A stretch of DNA of 64,000 nt from assembly GCA_024349245.1 (NCBI GenBank), contig JALDNG010000024.1, forward strand, positions 8,259,501 to 8,323,500, written 5' to 3'. This document shows positions 1 to 12,072 of the stretch, piece by piece (positions within the stretch are counted from its first letter, which is position 1; each line of letters begins with the position of its first letter). The notes below the pieces were generated by a model, which was not told the DNA's origin, made no database searches, and saw nothing but the letters and a program-made list of their open reading frames with translations. The DNA is from Neodontobutis hainanensis (lineage: Eukaryota; Chordata; Actinopteri; Gobiiformes; Odontobutidae). Position numbers and translations under genes: made by a program.

Positions 1-1080
1 GGCCAAGATTTAGCTAATCAATAAAGGTAAATAACTTGAAAGAAAAATACAAAAGATCCAAGACACTCAGAATTTTGTGTGCTCTACGTCAATGCAAATA
101 ACAAAAGTGAATAACTTGTCAATCCACAAGGCAAATCAGCGACCTGATACAGATAACACCTAATTAAAGCAGAAACATAATTTATTATATAATTTATAAA
201 AAATGTAGTTATAATAAAGTGTATAGTGTTCATAAATGCTACATAATGCATCTTGTTAAGCCGGACATATGGCCTATAGTGTTCGCTCTAACAAAGTCAA
301 AAGAAGGAATCTGGTTCTCAAGAACAACACAGTATATGTATTTTCTTTGGGACATTTCATGTTTAAGGTGCAACTCTGATTATATATGGCCCATATAATT
401 TATTAAATAAAATATAACAAGTTATATTTTATTTAATAAATATGGTCATTCATGGAAAAGAAGTTTAAAACACAATCTCTGTCTATCTGGTCACTGGGGC
501 ATATTACACACCTTTGTTATACCAGGGTGTTATGTGTTATTGTAGTCATAGCGCGCAGCTACACGTGACTGATAAGAGGCATTGTGAAGGAGAATTGAAA
601 CAGACCTGGGGTAGGGGCCTGAGGGTGGCTGCATACGCTGAGATCTTGCGCTTTAAGCTTTATGGCTTAACAAGTTCCCAAAGCATGTGCTTAGTGAGCG
701 TTTTGTTTGAGAGCGAACTTTTAGATTACAATAGAAAGGTAGATTCTGAAGATTTTTTTTTGTTGAAAAGTGAAATTATATATTTTTTGTGTCTTTAAAA
801 ATATGTACATTTGTATCACTTTACTTATATACTGTATGTACAAATTAAATGGTGTACCAAAGTTGAGAAAAAAAAAAACGTATTCTTATTTGCAAGTGAA
901 AATTGGTATTAGTATAATTATATATAGTCCCCTCAGTCCTTAAAAAATGAGTTAATGAGTGTAAAGATGTTTTTATTGGTCAAAAAAAAAAAAAACTGGG
1001 CCGAGAGTCTGGTATAGTTCCTATGTCTTTGCCGCCCTCTAGTGGAAAAACTACGCATTACACCGCTCTGTTCAGGTGAG
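1..1080. other. AT-rich intergenic DNA upstream of ap1m2
   Basis: No coding signal. The stretch holds a near-perfect palindrome at 398-441 (listed separately) and short A/T homopolymers near 868-879 and 980-995. Short open frames here have no recognisable family and no splice context, so I call no gene. Confidence 0.6.
398..441. repeat. 21-bp perfect inverted repeat (palindrome)
   Basis: The left arm at 398-418 and the right arm at 421-441 are exact reverse complements separated by only two bases (AA). Outside the core, ccat and atgg continue the symmetry with a one-base offset. Both arms are made almost only of A and T. It could be the centre of a small palindromic MITE, or simply a cruciform-prone AT palindrome; no terminal repeats or target duplication are obvious. 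Confidence 0.75.
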
Positions 1081-1112
1081 CTGTACTCTGTGAATGTTTT
1101 ACCTGGCCGTGA

Positions 1113-1120
1113 TGACGTCA
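1113..1120. promoter_or_regulatory. Full palindromic CRE in the ap1m2 promoter
   Basis: The sequence TGACGTCA, the consensus CREB/ATF site, lies 179 bases upstream of the ap1m2 start codon in a locally more GC-rich stretch (about 1000-1300). The position suits a core-promoter element. Function is inferred from sequence only. Confidence 0.5.
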
Positions 1121-1298
1121 GTTCTGCTCCAGGAAAAGACGCCGTGGAGCTCGCGATCACCTTACGTTGATTAATTTCACTAGTTTGGATGAATAGACGG
1201 CATACTTATTGACATTGAGGGATCAGGTTGAAGTCGAAATAGTTTGTTTATTCTTCTTGAGTCGTGGACTCGAGGACTTGGCCCCTGGTGAAAACACA

Positions 1299-4200
1299 AT
1301 GTCCGCCTCCGCTATTTTTGTGCTGGACCTGAAGGGAAAGGTAGGATAACTCAGTAGCCAGGACACGACGCAGAAATTATTCCATTTGGACCATTTTATT
1401 TTTGCATTATAGTCCTTTTTTGTTCTTTTAGTTGTGTGGCTGTAGCTTTAAACGGTTGTTTTAACATTAAACTTTAATGACTTTGCCATTGTTAAAGATT
1501 AATCAGCTTGTAGCAACAAATTAATTCATTGGCCCCTTTCATTCTTACTTCCGGTTACAAGACAAGCCTGTTGCTGTTTTTGAATTAAGTAGTCAAATTG
1601 TACCGTGTATATAACAGAATAATAGATTACATAAGGAGCCTTTTTCTCGGTTGTCAAAACACCTTGCAGTGGCCATTTTTGCTTCAACATATTTTCATCA
1701 CCTGCATCTTTCCCAGTAAAACTAACTTGACACACAAGGTCAGTGCATGACAAAACCTGGAAAGACAACACAGTTTTCTACTGGATTAAGCACTGGAGTG
1801 TGTTACCCGAGCAGATGCATGTCTAAAGAAACTGCTGCCTTTCTATGACCACATGGTTTTAGAACAAATGAGTTAAACAGAGTCATCTGTTTTATTTTAG
1901 AAATTGTCTGCAAAAAAAAAAAAAATAGTAACAATAGTCAGTAATCGACCATTGTTACTATTTACTACTTACATAGCAAGTGGAACTTTCTAAAATTTAT
2001 AATGTGTCAAATTCAACCATGTTGCTTTTGCGGAGACTGAAAGTTTTTTCATTATAACCAGTTTTGTTTTGTGCCTTATCTAGGTGTTGATCTGTCGGAA
2101 CTACAAAGGAGATGTGGACATGGCAGAGATAGACCACTTCATGCCATTACTCATGCAACATGAAGAGGAAGGACTCCTCTGTCCTGTACTGTCACATGGA
2201 AATGTTCACTTTATGTGGATCAAACACAGCAACCTTTATTGTATCCTTTTTGGATTTTAAGTCATATTTACTGATATTCTCTATGGGTATATTAAGAAAC
2301 AAAATGAACACATGCAGTAAACCTTAACTTGGTCTTTGTTTAGTGGTGGCCACAACAAACAAAAACTCAAATGCCTCCCTTGTGTATTCCTTCCTCTACA
2401 AACTAGTTGAGGTATGACCTTAACCATATTCAGTGTTGAGTGAATTACTGTTTCACAATGGATATGAAAGCAACATATTACACATTGTGCAATTTTTGAT
2501 AGGTGTTCACCGAGTACTTTAAAGAGCTGGAGGAGGAGAGCATTCAGGACAATTTTGTGGTTGTGTATGAGCTGTTGGATGAGCTGATGGATTTTGGCTT
2601 CCCACAGACGACAGACAGCAAAATCCTACAGGAGTGAGATTCTGTCAAACACCGACACAAACTTATTATCGGGTTGTTACAAATTGATAAATGCTTTTTT
2701 GTGTCACCATTGCAGATACATTACACAGGAAGGGGCAAAGCTTGAGGTAACAAAGACCAAGGTGCCAACCACTGTCACTAATGCAGTCTCTTGGAGGTCA
2801 GAGGGTATTAAATACAAGAAGAACGAAGTCTTTATTGATGTCATTGAATCGATCAACGTCCTGGTATAATAAAAACAAACAGTATAAGATACAAATGTAC
2901 AATCAAATGTATTGTAAATAACATAGTAATTAACCTTGTCTTTTTTTGTTTAGGTAAATGCAAACGGGAGTGTGATGAGCAGTGACATTGTGGGCAGCAT
3001 TAAGCTCAAGACCATGTTGTCTGGGATGCCTGAGCTACGGCTTGGACTCAATGATAGAGTGCTTTTTGGCCTCACTGGACGTATGCAACAGCCTCAGACC
3101 TTATAATAGGCAATAGTAGTATTTTTATGATGTGTGTTGAATGATTTTTATAATGTGTTTTGTGTTCAGGTGACAAGGGGAAGACAGTGATGATGGAAGA
3201 TGTTAAGTTTCACCAGTGTGTACGTCTCTCACGCTTTGAGAGTGATCGAACAATCTCGTTTATTCCTCCAGATGGAGAGTCTGAGCTTATGTCCTACCGC
3301 ATCAATACTCATGTAAGTTCAATTCAAAGCTCATAAATTATAGCATGCCATGTTTTTGTGCCTCTTGCCAGGTGTCATATCATCATGACAGTCTGTCTAT
3401 TCTCTATTGTAGGTGAAGCCACTGATATGGATTGAATCAGTCATTGAAAAGTTCTCTCACAGTAGAGTAGAAATTATGGTCAAGGTATGTACAACCATAT
3501 ATTAAGGTTGCATGTATCATAGTCAGATGGAAATATTCCTTCTCATAAATATATTTTGTCTCATATGTGTTGGGTTTACAGGCAAAGGGACAGTTTAAAA
3601 AGCAGTCTGTAGCAAACAACGTGGAGGTTAGGGTTCCAGTTCCTAGTGATGCAGACTCACCTAAGTTTAAAACTAGCACGGGAAGTGCCAAATATGTCCC
3701 AGAGAAGAATATGGTGGTGTGGACCATCAAGTCTTTCCCTGTAAGAATCATACAAATAGAACATAAGCAAGTCCAAATTCAAATCACTGTTTTATGTTTT
3801 ATATTAATAGTTAAAGTAATGCTTTACTTGAAGGAGGTAGGCTGAATTTGTCTGTTTTCAAATCAGTTATTTTTCTGACTTTTAGGGAGGCAAAGAGTTC
3901 CTGATGAGAGCTCACTTTGGTCTGCCCAGTGTGGAAAATGATGAACTTGAGGGCAAGCCTCCCATTACTGTCAAATTTGAAATTCCCTACTTCACAGTGT
4001 CTGGAATACAGGTAAGATGTGCATGCTTTTGTAATTTACTGAAATGAATGTTGTATCTGCACCTGTGCACTGTTGTGAGGTTCGTTGCAACAGTTGACTT
4101 TATTAATTTAAGTATCATCAGAGAATAAGCTTAACATCATATGTAGGCTATACATGTTACAATATTAACTGGCTATATAGCAGACACATGTGGCTTTAAT

Positions 4201-4648
4201 GTATTCTGATTTTGTCTTTCCCACACAAACAGTCGCTAAAACCACAATGCAATTTATATTATCTATGGGTGTAAGGGGACTAGTAGTAACGTGTAGTAGG
4301 TCTATATTTTACTACACTAGAATTTTTTTTTCCCTGTTTGAAACAGACTCATTATAGACCAGTAGTCTATAAAAAGTCGTTAGCAGGCAGGTCTTGAATG
4401 ACTGACATTACATTAAATTTAAAAGGTGTGTCCCTATTTCTCCCTTCTAGGTCAGATATATGAAGATCATAGAAAAGAGTGGCTACCAGGCTTTACCATG
4501 GGTCCGTTATATCACACAAAGTGGAGGTGGGCTATTCCATATACCATAATAAAGTAACATTTAATCATTTTTAAATGTCATGGCCGATGCACTAATGTGT
4601 CTATTTTTTTTTTTTTTTCCAGATTATCAGCTGCGAACCAATGTGTAG
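1299..4648 (+). CDS. ap1m2: AP-1 clathrin adaptor complex subunit mu-2
   Basis: Twelve coding exons: 1299-1340, 2084-2240, 2344-2411, 2503-2633, 2716-2863, 2954-3080, 3170-3312, 3413-3484, 3582-3740, 3886-4011, 4451-4526 and 4623-4648, all with GT-AG introns and a continuous frame. They encode 424 aa; the human protein is 423. It starts MSASAIFVLDLKGK and ends in DYQLRTNV. Residues 1-140 form the longin-like N-terminal domain. The mu-homology domain (about 160-424) binds YxxPhi cargo signals. In the family, mu2 belongs to the epithelial AP-1B complex, which sorts cargo to the basolateral membrane from the trans-Golgi network or recycling endosomes. Mu-2 rather than mu-1 is indicated by KFSHSRVEIMVKAKGQFKKQ and by the neighbour cdkn2d, as in human 19p13. 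I see no frameshift or missing residue. Confidence 0.96.
1923..1963. repeat. 13-bp inverted repeat in ap1m2 intron 1
   Basis: The arms 1923-1935 and 1951-1963 are exact reverse complements around a 15-base loop. An A-run lies immediately upstream. It could form a hairpin in the intron RNA; no function is known. Confidence 0.6.
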
Positions 4649-4810
4649 CTTAACTATTTTTGGTCTTTTGGGACAACTAAATGAAGCGTTGACTGGATGT
4701 CTTTATATTTCATTTGATTTATTTAATGTCTCTGATAATGTTGTGTTAAATGTTACAGTTTGATTTTAATGTGACGGTTAAATGAGTTATAATCTTAAAT
4801 AAAATATTAC
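4649..4810 (+). other. ap1m2 3' UTR with poly(A) signal
   Basis: A canonical AATAAA lies at 4798-4803, 150 bases after the stop codon, followed by a T/G-rich stretch (tgattgttttttgtgattgttg) typical of a downstream cleavage element. This gives ap1m2 a short 3' UTR and leaves under 900 bases before the cdkn2d coding start. Confidence 0.7.
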
Positions 4811-4879
4811 TTGTAACCTTGATTGTTTTTTGTGATTGTTGTTTTACTGTGTTTGCAAGTCATTATAAAAAATTTTTTT

Positions 4880-5641
4880 TTAATTCTTGTGACATCACGG
4901 CCACCAAATTCCGCCCAAAATTAAATACACACCCGCCTTTTTCCACATTTGGCTCAGGAGCTCTACAACCACAGGTCATACATGTGAATGAGCAGCCTTT
5001 GAAGACATCAACGTATACAAATCGCCCGCTTTCTTCGCTGCGTGCTCTGATTGGTGGAGTCTTGCTGTTGCCACAGTGATAGTGTAGAAACCAGTTGTAA
5101 CTCCGCCCATATTAACATATATGGAAAAGCAACGCCCCCCAGGCGAGCTGTAATTGGACAGCGTGCGTTTTAGCCAGTGTTTGTATGTTCTAGTCTAGAC
5201 ACTACTGTGTAGATCTCAGCGCGCAAATGTATTTTGTAATGTTTACTAACTTTTCTTGTGTGGTTTTGATTCAAAAACTACTGGCTTTTTGAGGCAACGA
5301 GTCACGAAGCTTGGCGACGTCGCGAATACCAATAAAGCGAAAAGGTAATCATAAAACCTTGTTTTTAGCTTCTTCTTATTATTAGCATTAGCATTAATGT
5401 TCTCGTTTGTTCTGTACTTATATAATATTTGTTTCTGTATGGTAATAAACCCTTGTCAACATAAACGAGACGATAGCATTCCGCTAGTAATGGCATAACG
5501 CTACATCAGTAACATGGCGTCAACCCGCAATAGTTTACGATAGCCGAGTTTAGTTTTTCCTAATGTACCAGTTTCTATTATTATCATCACTATGAGGCGT
5601 CCGGGTGTTGGTTAAACTTTTATACTGTATATCTATTGCAG
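4880..5641 (+). promoter_or_regulatory. cdkn2d promoter, non-coding first exon and 5' UTR intron
   Basis: This stretch has several proximal-promoter motifs: two inverted CCAAT boxes (ATTGG at 5050-5054 and 5153-5157) and GC-box-like runs at 5101-5110 and 5131-5140. A likely non-coding exon ends at 5344 (GCGAAAAG followed by gtaatc). The next acceptor, ctattgcag ending at 5641, opens the exon that holds the cdkn2d start codon. The transcription start is not fixed by sequence alone. Confidence 0.55.
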
Positions 5642-5663
5642 GTGTGTTACGGAACAGAGAAGA

Positions 5664-6664
5664 ATGGTCCTGAGCCAAATGGATGCCGGTAAAGCTTTGA
5701 CGGCGGCGGCAGCCAAAGGAAACACAAACGAGGTGCAAATGATGCTGGATGAATGCCGGGTATATCCTGATACTCGGAATGAATTTGGCAGGACTGCTCT
5801 ACAGGTGGGATTCATTCTGTTCTTTTAGTAGCATACTATCTTATATGCATTAGTTTAAAAGACATTTACTATGATTATGATATCATGGGGATTTCATTTT
5901 AACTGCGTGGCACTTTAGGGCTCACTACTAAGATGCCAGGCCATTCTGCCATTAAAAAAGAAAAAAGACTAAATTGCAGCTCATTCCATTTAAATTCAGC
6001 TAATTACAGTCATTTAGAAGTAGAGTTCTACATCTCTAGTTTCTAAATGCTTGAATTCAATATTTTAGTTGATTGTACTTTTTCCACATAGTTTGCTCCA
6101 GTCATCAGTTAAGAGAAAATACCAGTTATTAGTAAAAAAAAAAAACAAAAAAAAAACAAGGTCAAACAGACTATTCCATTTTAATAAAATCCTTATTTGA
6201 ATATTGTAGAGGTATGAGTTTCTTTGTAGATATGTTTCTTTTAAACATACTTGTTCTTCACACACAGGTTATCCAGTCTTCAACATCTTGTCCATTTTTG
6301 TTTACAGGTCATGATGATGGGGAACTCCAAGATCGCCACTTTACTGTTACAAAAAGGAGCAGACCCTAACATCCAGGACAAACATGGGATAGCACCTGTG
6401 CATGATGCTGCCCGTACTGGGTTCCTTGACACACTCCAGGTGCTTGTGGAGTATGGTGCTTCAGTAAATGTCCCGGACAATAGTGGGGCCTTGCCAATAC
6501 ACATAGCTATACGGGAAGGCCACAGAGATGTAGTTGCGTTTTTAGCACCTCGGTCTGACTTGAAGCATGTAAACACCAGTGGTCAGACGGCAGTAGACGT
6601 GGCCCGAGCCTCATGTGTGCCGGATATGATGGATTTGCTTTTTGCTCACATTCACAGTTTGTAA
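5664..6664 (+). CDS. cdkn2d: Cyclin-dependent kinase 4/6 inhibitor p19-INK4d
   Basis: Two coding exons, 5664-5804 and 6308-6664, joined in frame at TALQ-VMM, the junction seen in INK4 genes. The product is 165 aa (human 166). It consists of tandem ankyrin repeats, visible as GADPNIQDKHGIAPVHDAARTG, GASVNVPDNSGALPIHIAIREGH and a shorter final repeat. INK4 proteins bind CDK4 and CDK6 in cytoplasm and nucleus, block cyclin D binding and hold cells in G1. The order of ankyrin units and the DTLQVLVEYGA segment fit the D paralogue better than cdkn2c, and the ap1m2 neighbour agrees. The start at 5664 follows the 5' UTR acceptor; a second in-frame Met follows five codons later. Confidence 0.95.
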
Positions 6665-7260
6665 TAGTTTTGGGTAATGGGTGCCTTTTGGTCCTCAGAC
6701 TTACACGTCTCGCTTCCTGGTGACTTGAATTCATTGCTGTGTAAAGGTATGCTTATGTTAATAGTGGCTCAGCATTAATATGTGAAATTGAACATATTGT
6801 CTCGGCAGCTTATTTTCAGTAGATGGGTGGCTACATTTAGTAGACAACTCTTTTGCACAGTGCGATTTAAGCACCTTATACATATTTCTTCCCTAGGAAA
6901 TGGGAGTGCACATTTGCAGATAGTTTGTCCCCCAGTGTTTTGTAATTATTCTTTTGTGTATTGGTGATCCAATGTGTTTTTTACATTTTGACAAAACTTG
7001 ATCTGGTTCACAGGATTATTTTGCATAGTTGTTACTCTTTATTAGATGTATCTTGAATTTACTCCTATTTATTTTTGGAATAGATTAAATATTCCTGTTA
7101 CTTTGTAAATAGCAACATTAATTGTAATTTGTTGAAATGTTATTTATATAAATTCTTTTTAAAGGAGAAGTGAAAATGTTCACTTTTGGAAGATGAAAAC
7201 ACAATAAAGTGTTTTAAAATATGTTCTGAAGATTTACTGCAATAAAAGTGAAATACAAAA
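6665..7260 (+). other. cdkn2d 3' UTR
   Basis: Non-coding, AT-rich sequence after the stop codon. AATAAA motifs occur at 7203-7208 and again about 40 bases further on, so transcripts probably end near 7220-7265. Confidence 0.55.
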
Positions 7261-7417
7261 TGGGAAGGCCCATGGTTCTTTGCAAATGTTCATAGCTACA
7301 GACTTTATAATGTCCATTCTACACACATCAAAAGTCTAACACTGCTCAATATAAACGTTGTCACAATCCACATTTTAATACATCCTTCTGCTTGCTTAGA
7401 AAAAAATCCTCAGAATG

Positions 7418-7483
7418 TATATATATATATATATATATAATATTGTTAAATGAGGTTTGTATCAATATATATATATATATATA
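7418..7483. repeat. Interrupted (TA)n microsatellite
   Basis: Two runs of alternating TA flank a 27-bp non-repeat word, at 7439-7465, that occurs again at 8822-8848. The runs are each about 20 bases long. Confidence 0.85.
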
Positions 7484-8344
7484 AAAAATTGAATAGTTTC
7501 AGAATGTCTTGCATGTCCCAGTAACAGTCCCAGGTCTACGTACACCTAGTGTATTTCAGTGGTAATTATCCTCAAGGTGAGTACTGAAGGACATTTATAA
7601 TGACTCAAAGTGGATTTTGCCTGCTGATGAGAAGTATTTAACACAGATAACTGAAGTGAAACCCGCATGAATAAAAGGCCTGTATTGTTGAGGCCTGTAG
7701 GTAACAGTGGGACAGTTTGCTGATGTTTATTCTCAGAGCTCTCAAGATACAATGACTATTTTGTTTGCTTGTGTGCCATAAGCCAACTTTACAAACCCGG
7801 AAAGGAGATACAGTTTAAGTACTTGACTGTAGTTCTAAGGTGACCCAAGAAGTCACACAAAATATAGTGCTTCATGAATATAAGCATGTTCTCCCAAATG
7901 ACAATTATATAAATTTTTATTTAGCTTTTAATGTTCTTGTGCCTTTCTCTTATTTTGTGTGTGCTGTTTATTTTTAACAAAACACTTGTTGCACTAGATA
8001 AGCAACAAGATATTTCTCAAACAACCACTAGGTTGAGCTCAACGCCTTCAGTTCGCACTAATCTGGATGTGTCCTTACATGTGAAAATACTTCACACCTC
8101 TTGGCTTGTTTGTTTTATAGTTAGGGAAAAGACAATGCATATATGGGAGCATGAGTCAGCAAATGAGTCAAGTCTACTGCCCTAACCACACAAATTGTAA
8201 CTCTTTGTCTATCAAAAATACTTGAACACACCATTCCATTAAAGAAACAATATTCACCTGTTTACATATTTCCCTTTGGAGAAAAGTGATTAACTTTTTA
8301 TTTTAGACCTCGCATCAAAGAACATATTAATATTTGTAAGAAAC

Positions 8345-8382
8345 CTAATGTGAAATTGGTCAGCAAACCAATTTCACATTAG
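8345..8382. repeat. Perfect 16-bp stem hairpin
   Basis: The arm at 8345-8360 (CTAATGTGAAATTGGT) is the exact reverse complement of 8367-8382, with a 6-base loop. It lies roughly 860 bases beyond the lrrc8e stop codon on the minus strand. The tight loop and short stem do not suit a microRNA precursor. No run of T follows, and bacterial-type terminators are not relevant here. Confidence 0.7.
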
Positions 8383-9244
8383 CAAATATATCTGATGTTA
8401 TAGATGACAAAACATTTTCCAAACTATGTGCATTGGATTTGGTTGACACACCTGACTGACCTTACTGGCGACAAAAGGCTACCTCACAAGTCAATGATTG
8501 ATTGACTTTATGACACTGTTTTTAAATAAGCCGTTGGAAATTTCCGTAGCACAGAGTTTCTCACAGTTTGATATAAGTATGTTGCCGTATGTCCTGACAT
8601 GATCTGCCTGGAGTTGACACAGGATACAGGTCTGCATAAAAGACACATTTTTATGTAAAAAACAGAAGAGATGAACAAAAGAACAAAAGAGGGATTTACA
8701 GTATATTTCAAATAACTACAAAGACAAGCAGGTCTGCACCTGACTTAAATAGCTTTTAATGTTAGTTCAAGTACAACTTTAAAGGCACTTAACTGCATCA
8801 TCTAATCTATTTTGATTTTAGAATATTGTTAAATGAGGTTTGTATCAAACTTTTATTATTTTCCACATAATGTGCAGCAAATACAAAATCTGTTGTATTC
8901 ATTTGTGTAAACAGAGATGAACAAAATAAACATAATACTGCTTCACAGTAGCTTAGTCCAGTTCCAACTGAGCCTGGCCTGAGGGAGCAACATGAGACAG
9001 TGTGCTATAAACCTGTCTAACAGGTTACTGTCCAAAAAAAGTAGCTGGACCTTTCAAACTCTACAAATTACTAACTAAAATGACCAATAATATGTGATCC
9101 TTTTATTTACTTTTATGGCCACCTAAAAATCTACAAAAACTGCTGCTTAAACGTGTTTTACCAAAAACATTTACTAGAAAAACATATTTCAAAGAAGAAT
9201 AAAACTGTGAACTTGATTGTACTAAATTAGGGTAATACTATTAA

Positions 9245-12072
9245 TCATTGACCAGCCTCAGCACGTGGTCGTACTGCTTGTACAGCTACTGACAGTTGTT
9301 CCAGTAAGTTGCCCTCTGCTATGATCCCACTAAGAGCCAGCTGTGGACAGTCCTTTATTTCCACAGGAAGAGACTCAAAACGATTGCCTTGAAGCTCCAA
9401 CCGGACAAGTTGTCCTAGACTGGAAACTCTCGGACTCAGATATGACAAACAGTTGTTTCCCAAAGCTAGAGTCTTAAGTCTTTTACAGGAAAACAGCTCT
9501 TCTGGCAGAGTCTCTAAAGAATTGAAAGCAGCAGAGAAGACCTGGAGCCCTTGGAGAATGCCCATCTCTAGAGGCAGGGATGTAAGCTGGTTGTGGGACA
9601 AATCCAGGTGCCTGAGCTTGGTGCAATAACAAAGCCGAGAGGGAAGCTTTCGAAGCTTGTTCCAGCTAATGTCCAATGTCTCCAGTGAGTGCAGCTTACT
9701 AATGTGATCTGGGATGTAAGTGATTTTGTTGTGCCACAGTCGCAGGGTCATCAAACGTTGGCAGTGCTGCAAGCTCAAAATCTCCTCAACTGTGGTCAGT
9801 CTGTTCTCTTTGAGGTCTAACGCTTGGAGATTACTCAGACTAAAAATGGCACTTGGGATACGCTCCAACTGACAGCTAACCAACTCTAGTGACGTTAGAC
9901 TGGTTAACTTTTTTAGGCTGCTGAATGCTTGGAGCTTCTCCCCTTCATTATAGATGCATAAACACTGCAGCTGCATGGCCACATCTACTACACTGGTGGG
10001 GATTTTTGTCAAGTGGCAGCGAAGAGTGAGGACCCTCAGTGATTTGAGCTCACGAAGGGTGTCTAAACTTGTACTTCGAGACACCTCGTTGCTTAATGGA
10101 CCATTAAGATATAACTCTTCTAATCCACTCAAAGAGTACATCCATAAAGGCAACTCTTCTACACTTTCAAAAGCCAAGTGAAAAACCTTTAAATTCTCTT
10201 TAAAGTAGTTCATTGCAGGCAGCTGGAGCTTTGCAGGGCAGTAGATCAGTGACAACTCTTGTAGTGAATCCAGCTTGGCCACACTAGGAGGGAAGGTGAC
10301 ATTTTTGACTTGCTCTAGCTTAAGTGCTTCTACTTCATTAACTTCAAACACCGTGTCCGGAAGCCCAGGCAACATAAACAAATGAAGCTCCAACCGGTTG
10401 CTAGAGTTCTTGCCAAGACGAGTGCGGAGCTTTGTTGCTGTCCACTCGTAGTTAAGGTTGAGCTGGTAAAGATGGCTCTCACTGACCTCTGACAGAAAGA
10501 CAGCAAATCTTTTGGAGTAAAGAGCATCATATTGGTCCACAAGGTGCAAGAGGAATGCAAAGTCATTCTTCACATCAGGTATGTCATTAATGCCAGTCTC
10601 AAATCTGACGTGCTCGAAGGAGTACTCCTTTAAAGGGCGGTGGAACAGCCAATAGAGAGTGTAGATGCATAGAAGGCCGTAGACTCCAACAAAGCAAATG
10701 TAGCAATAAGAAAGCTTTGAGAAAAGATTAGCCTTATTGTGGTTACAGCAATATATATTAAAGCCAGTCAGTTCGGGAGGCACCAAACAACGCACCACAA
10801 TCTCAATGTTTGGAACCAGTACTGTTGTGTAGATTATGACTAAAAGGAACTTTAGGACCTTTAGTGAAGTTTGCAGCACATACATAACATACAAAATATC
10901 AGTCTCCTCCACATGAGTTCGAAACTTCTTCACCTTTTCAAACAGCGCTTTGGCCTGCTCCCCTTCCTTTTTATCCAGCACTGTGAGGGTGGACAGAGGC
11001 TCCGGACTGTTTTTCTCAGAGTTAGACTTTACTGATGAGGAACGAAGAAGACCTGCCATCTCCTCGTCATTTGTTCGTTTCTCCACAGGATCTTTTGATA
11101 TCGTGTTCCGCCTCAAACTCACCAGTTTTTCCTCCCCTCTCTCTTCCGAAACCTCACTCAAAGCTCTTGTAGTCCACGGGGAATCAAAGCATTTTCCGAG
11201 GATGGTGATGAAAAGCTCAATTTTAGAAGAAGTTCCCGGGTACTTGAACGAAAAGCTACTTGCCACCATGAAGATCACAGTGTGGATGACAACAAGGTAT
11301 GGGAAGAACTTAGCATACCAGTGGATAAACCTTTCATAGCAATAATTGTTTACAAACACATATTGGTGGATGTCTAGGTCGTTTTTGCGACCTTTGACCT
11401 CCCAGATGATAGGGTTTACTGGGCTCTCCCATGTCTCATTATCGCCATACGTCCTGATGTGGTTGCAATCAATTGCATCAGGTGTCGGGCTAGTGAAGTG
11501 GCTAGGCAGGCAGGCTATCTTGTCTTCGGTGAGCTTTAGAGAAAAATTAAACAATTTAAGTATAAGTGAATAATTAGGTATAGCTGAAGACAACAGGAGA
11601 ATAAATTACAAAGATATATGCCAACATTTTTATTACAAATGAGCATTTCAGTGTCTATTTCACTCGATACAGTTGTAACATTGTAACAACTTGATTCTGC
11701 AGTTAGTGGGTCAGGAGACACAGCAGTTAAGTTGCACTGTCTAAGGTTTTACTCCACATAGACTTAAGTATCACGTGTGCCACCAAACAAAGAAGACATG
11801 AATATACCAGATATGCAATATATATAAAAGCTGCAAACTGGGTCATACATGCTGTCCAGTCTCTTTCCAAAAAGACTGACATTTTAGGATTAAAGAGTTT
11901 ATAATCACAACGTTTGTAGGCGTCTTCTTACCTGCAAGGTGCACCCAAAGACTCCAATCATAAGCATGGCAAGGCACAGGTACTCTGAGAACACATCCCA
12001 CCATGGTTTCAGGACACGATACTTAGTGTTCTGCTCTGTTCCCAGGTTCCTGAATTCACCCACTGGGATCAT
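9245..12072 (-). CDS. lrrc8e: Volume-regulated anion channel subunit LRRC8E
   Basis: Two coding exons on the minus strand, 11932-12072 (start, 47 codons) and 9245-11533, give 809 aa (human LRRC8E 796). The first exon encodes MIPVGEF...LKPWWDVFSEYL...LMIGVFGCTLQ, the family's conserved N-terminus and first membrane segment. Further hydrophobic segments lie at about 122-141, 272-290 and 322-342. Loop cysteines 55, 70 and 112 and the sequon at Asn79 sit in the first extracellular loop. A cytosolic linker with DKKEGEQAKALFEKVKKFRTH and about 15-17 leucine-rich repeats (400-795) follow. LRRC8 proteins form hexamers in the plasma membrane with LRRC8A and release chloride and osmolytes on swelling. 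Paralogue E is chosen from the N-terminus and the 19p13-type neighbourhood. An acceptor at 12091-12093 means the 5' UTR continues in another exon. Confidence 0.93.

Larger units (their letters stand above)
7261..9244. other. Convergent intergenic region and probable lrrc8e 3' UTR
   Basis: The region lies between the 3' ends of cdkn2d (+) and lrrc8e (-). It contains two (TA)n tracts at about 7418-7440 and 7464-7483, a duplicated 27-bp word (7439-7465 and 8822-8848) and a perfect hairpin (8345-8382). A minus-strand poly(A) signal candidate (TTTATT on +) lies at 8852-8857, which would give lrrc8e a 3' UTR of about 400 bases. No coding gene is visible. Confidence 0.5.

Noticed and set aside
1299..4648. 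ap1m1 instead of ap1m2
   Set aside because: The segment around KFSHSRVEIMVKAKGQFKKQ and the cdkn2d neighbour match AP1M2.
8345..8382. Hairpin as a microRNA precursor
   Set aside because: The stem is only 16 bp with a 6-base loop; precursors need about 30 paired bases with a larger loop.
10950..11573. Plus-strand open frames inside lrrc8e
   Set aside because: They are antisense to the lrrc8e coding exon, which has full family similarity on the minus strand.
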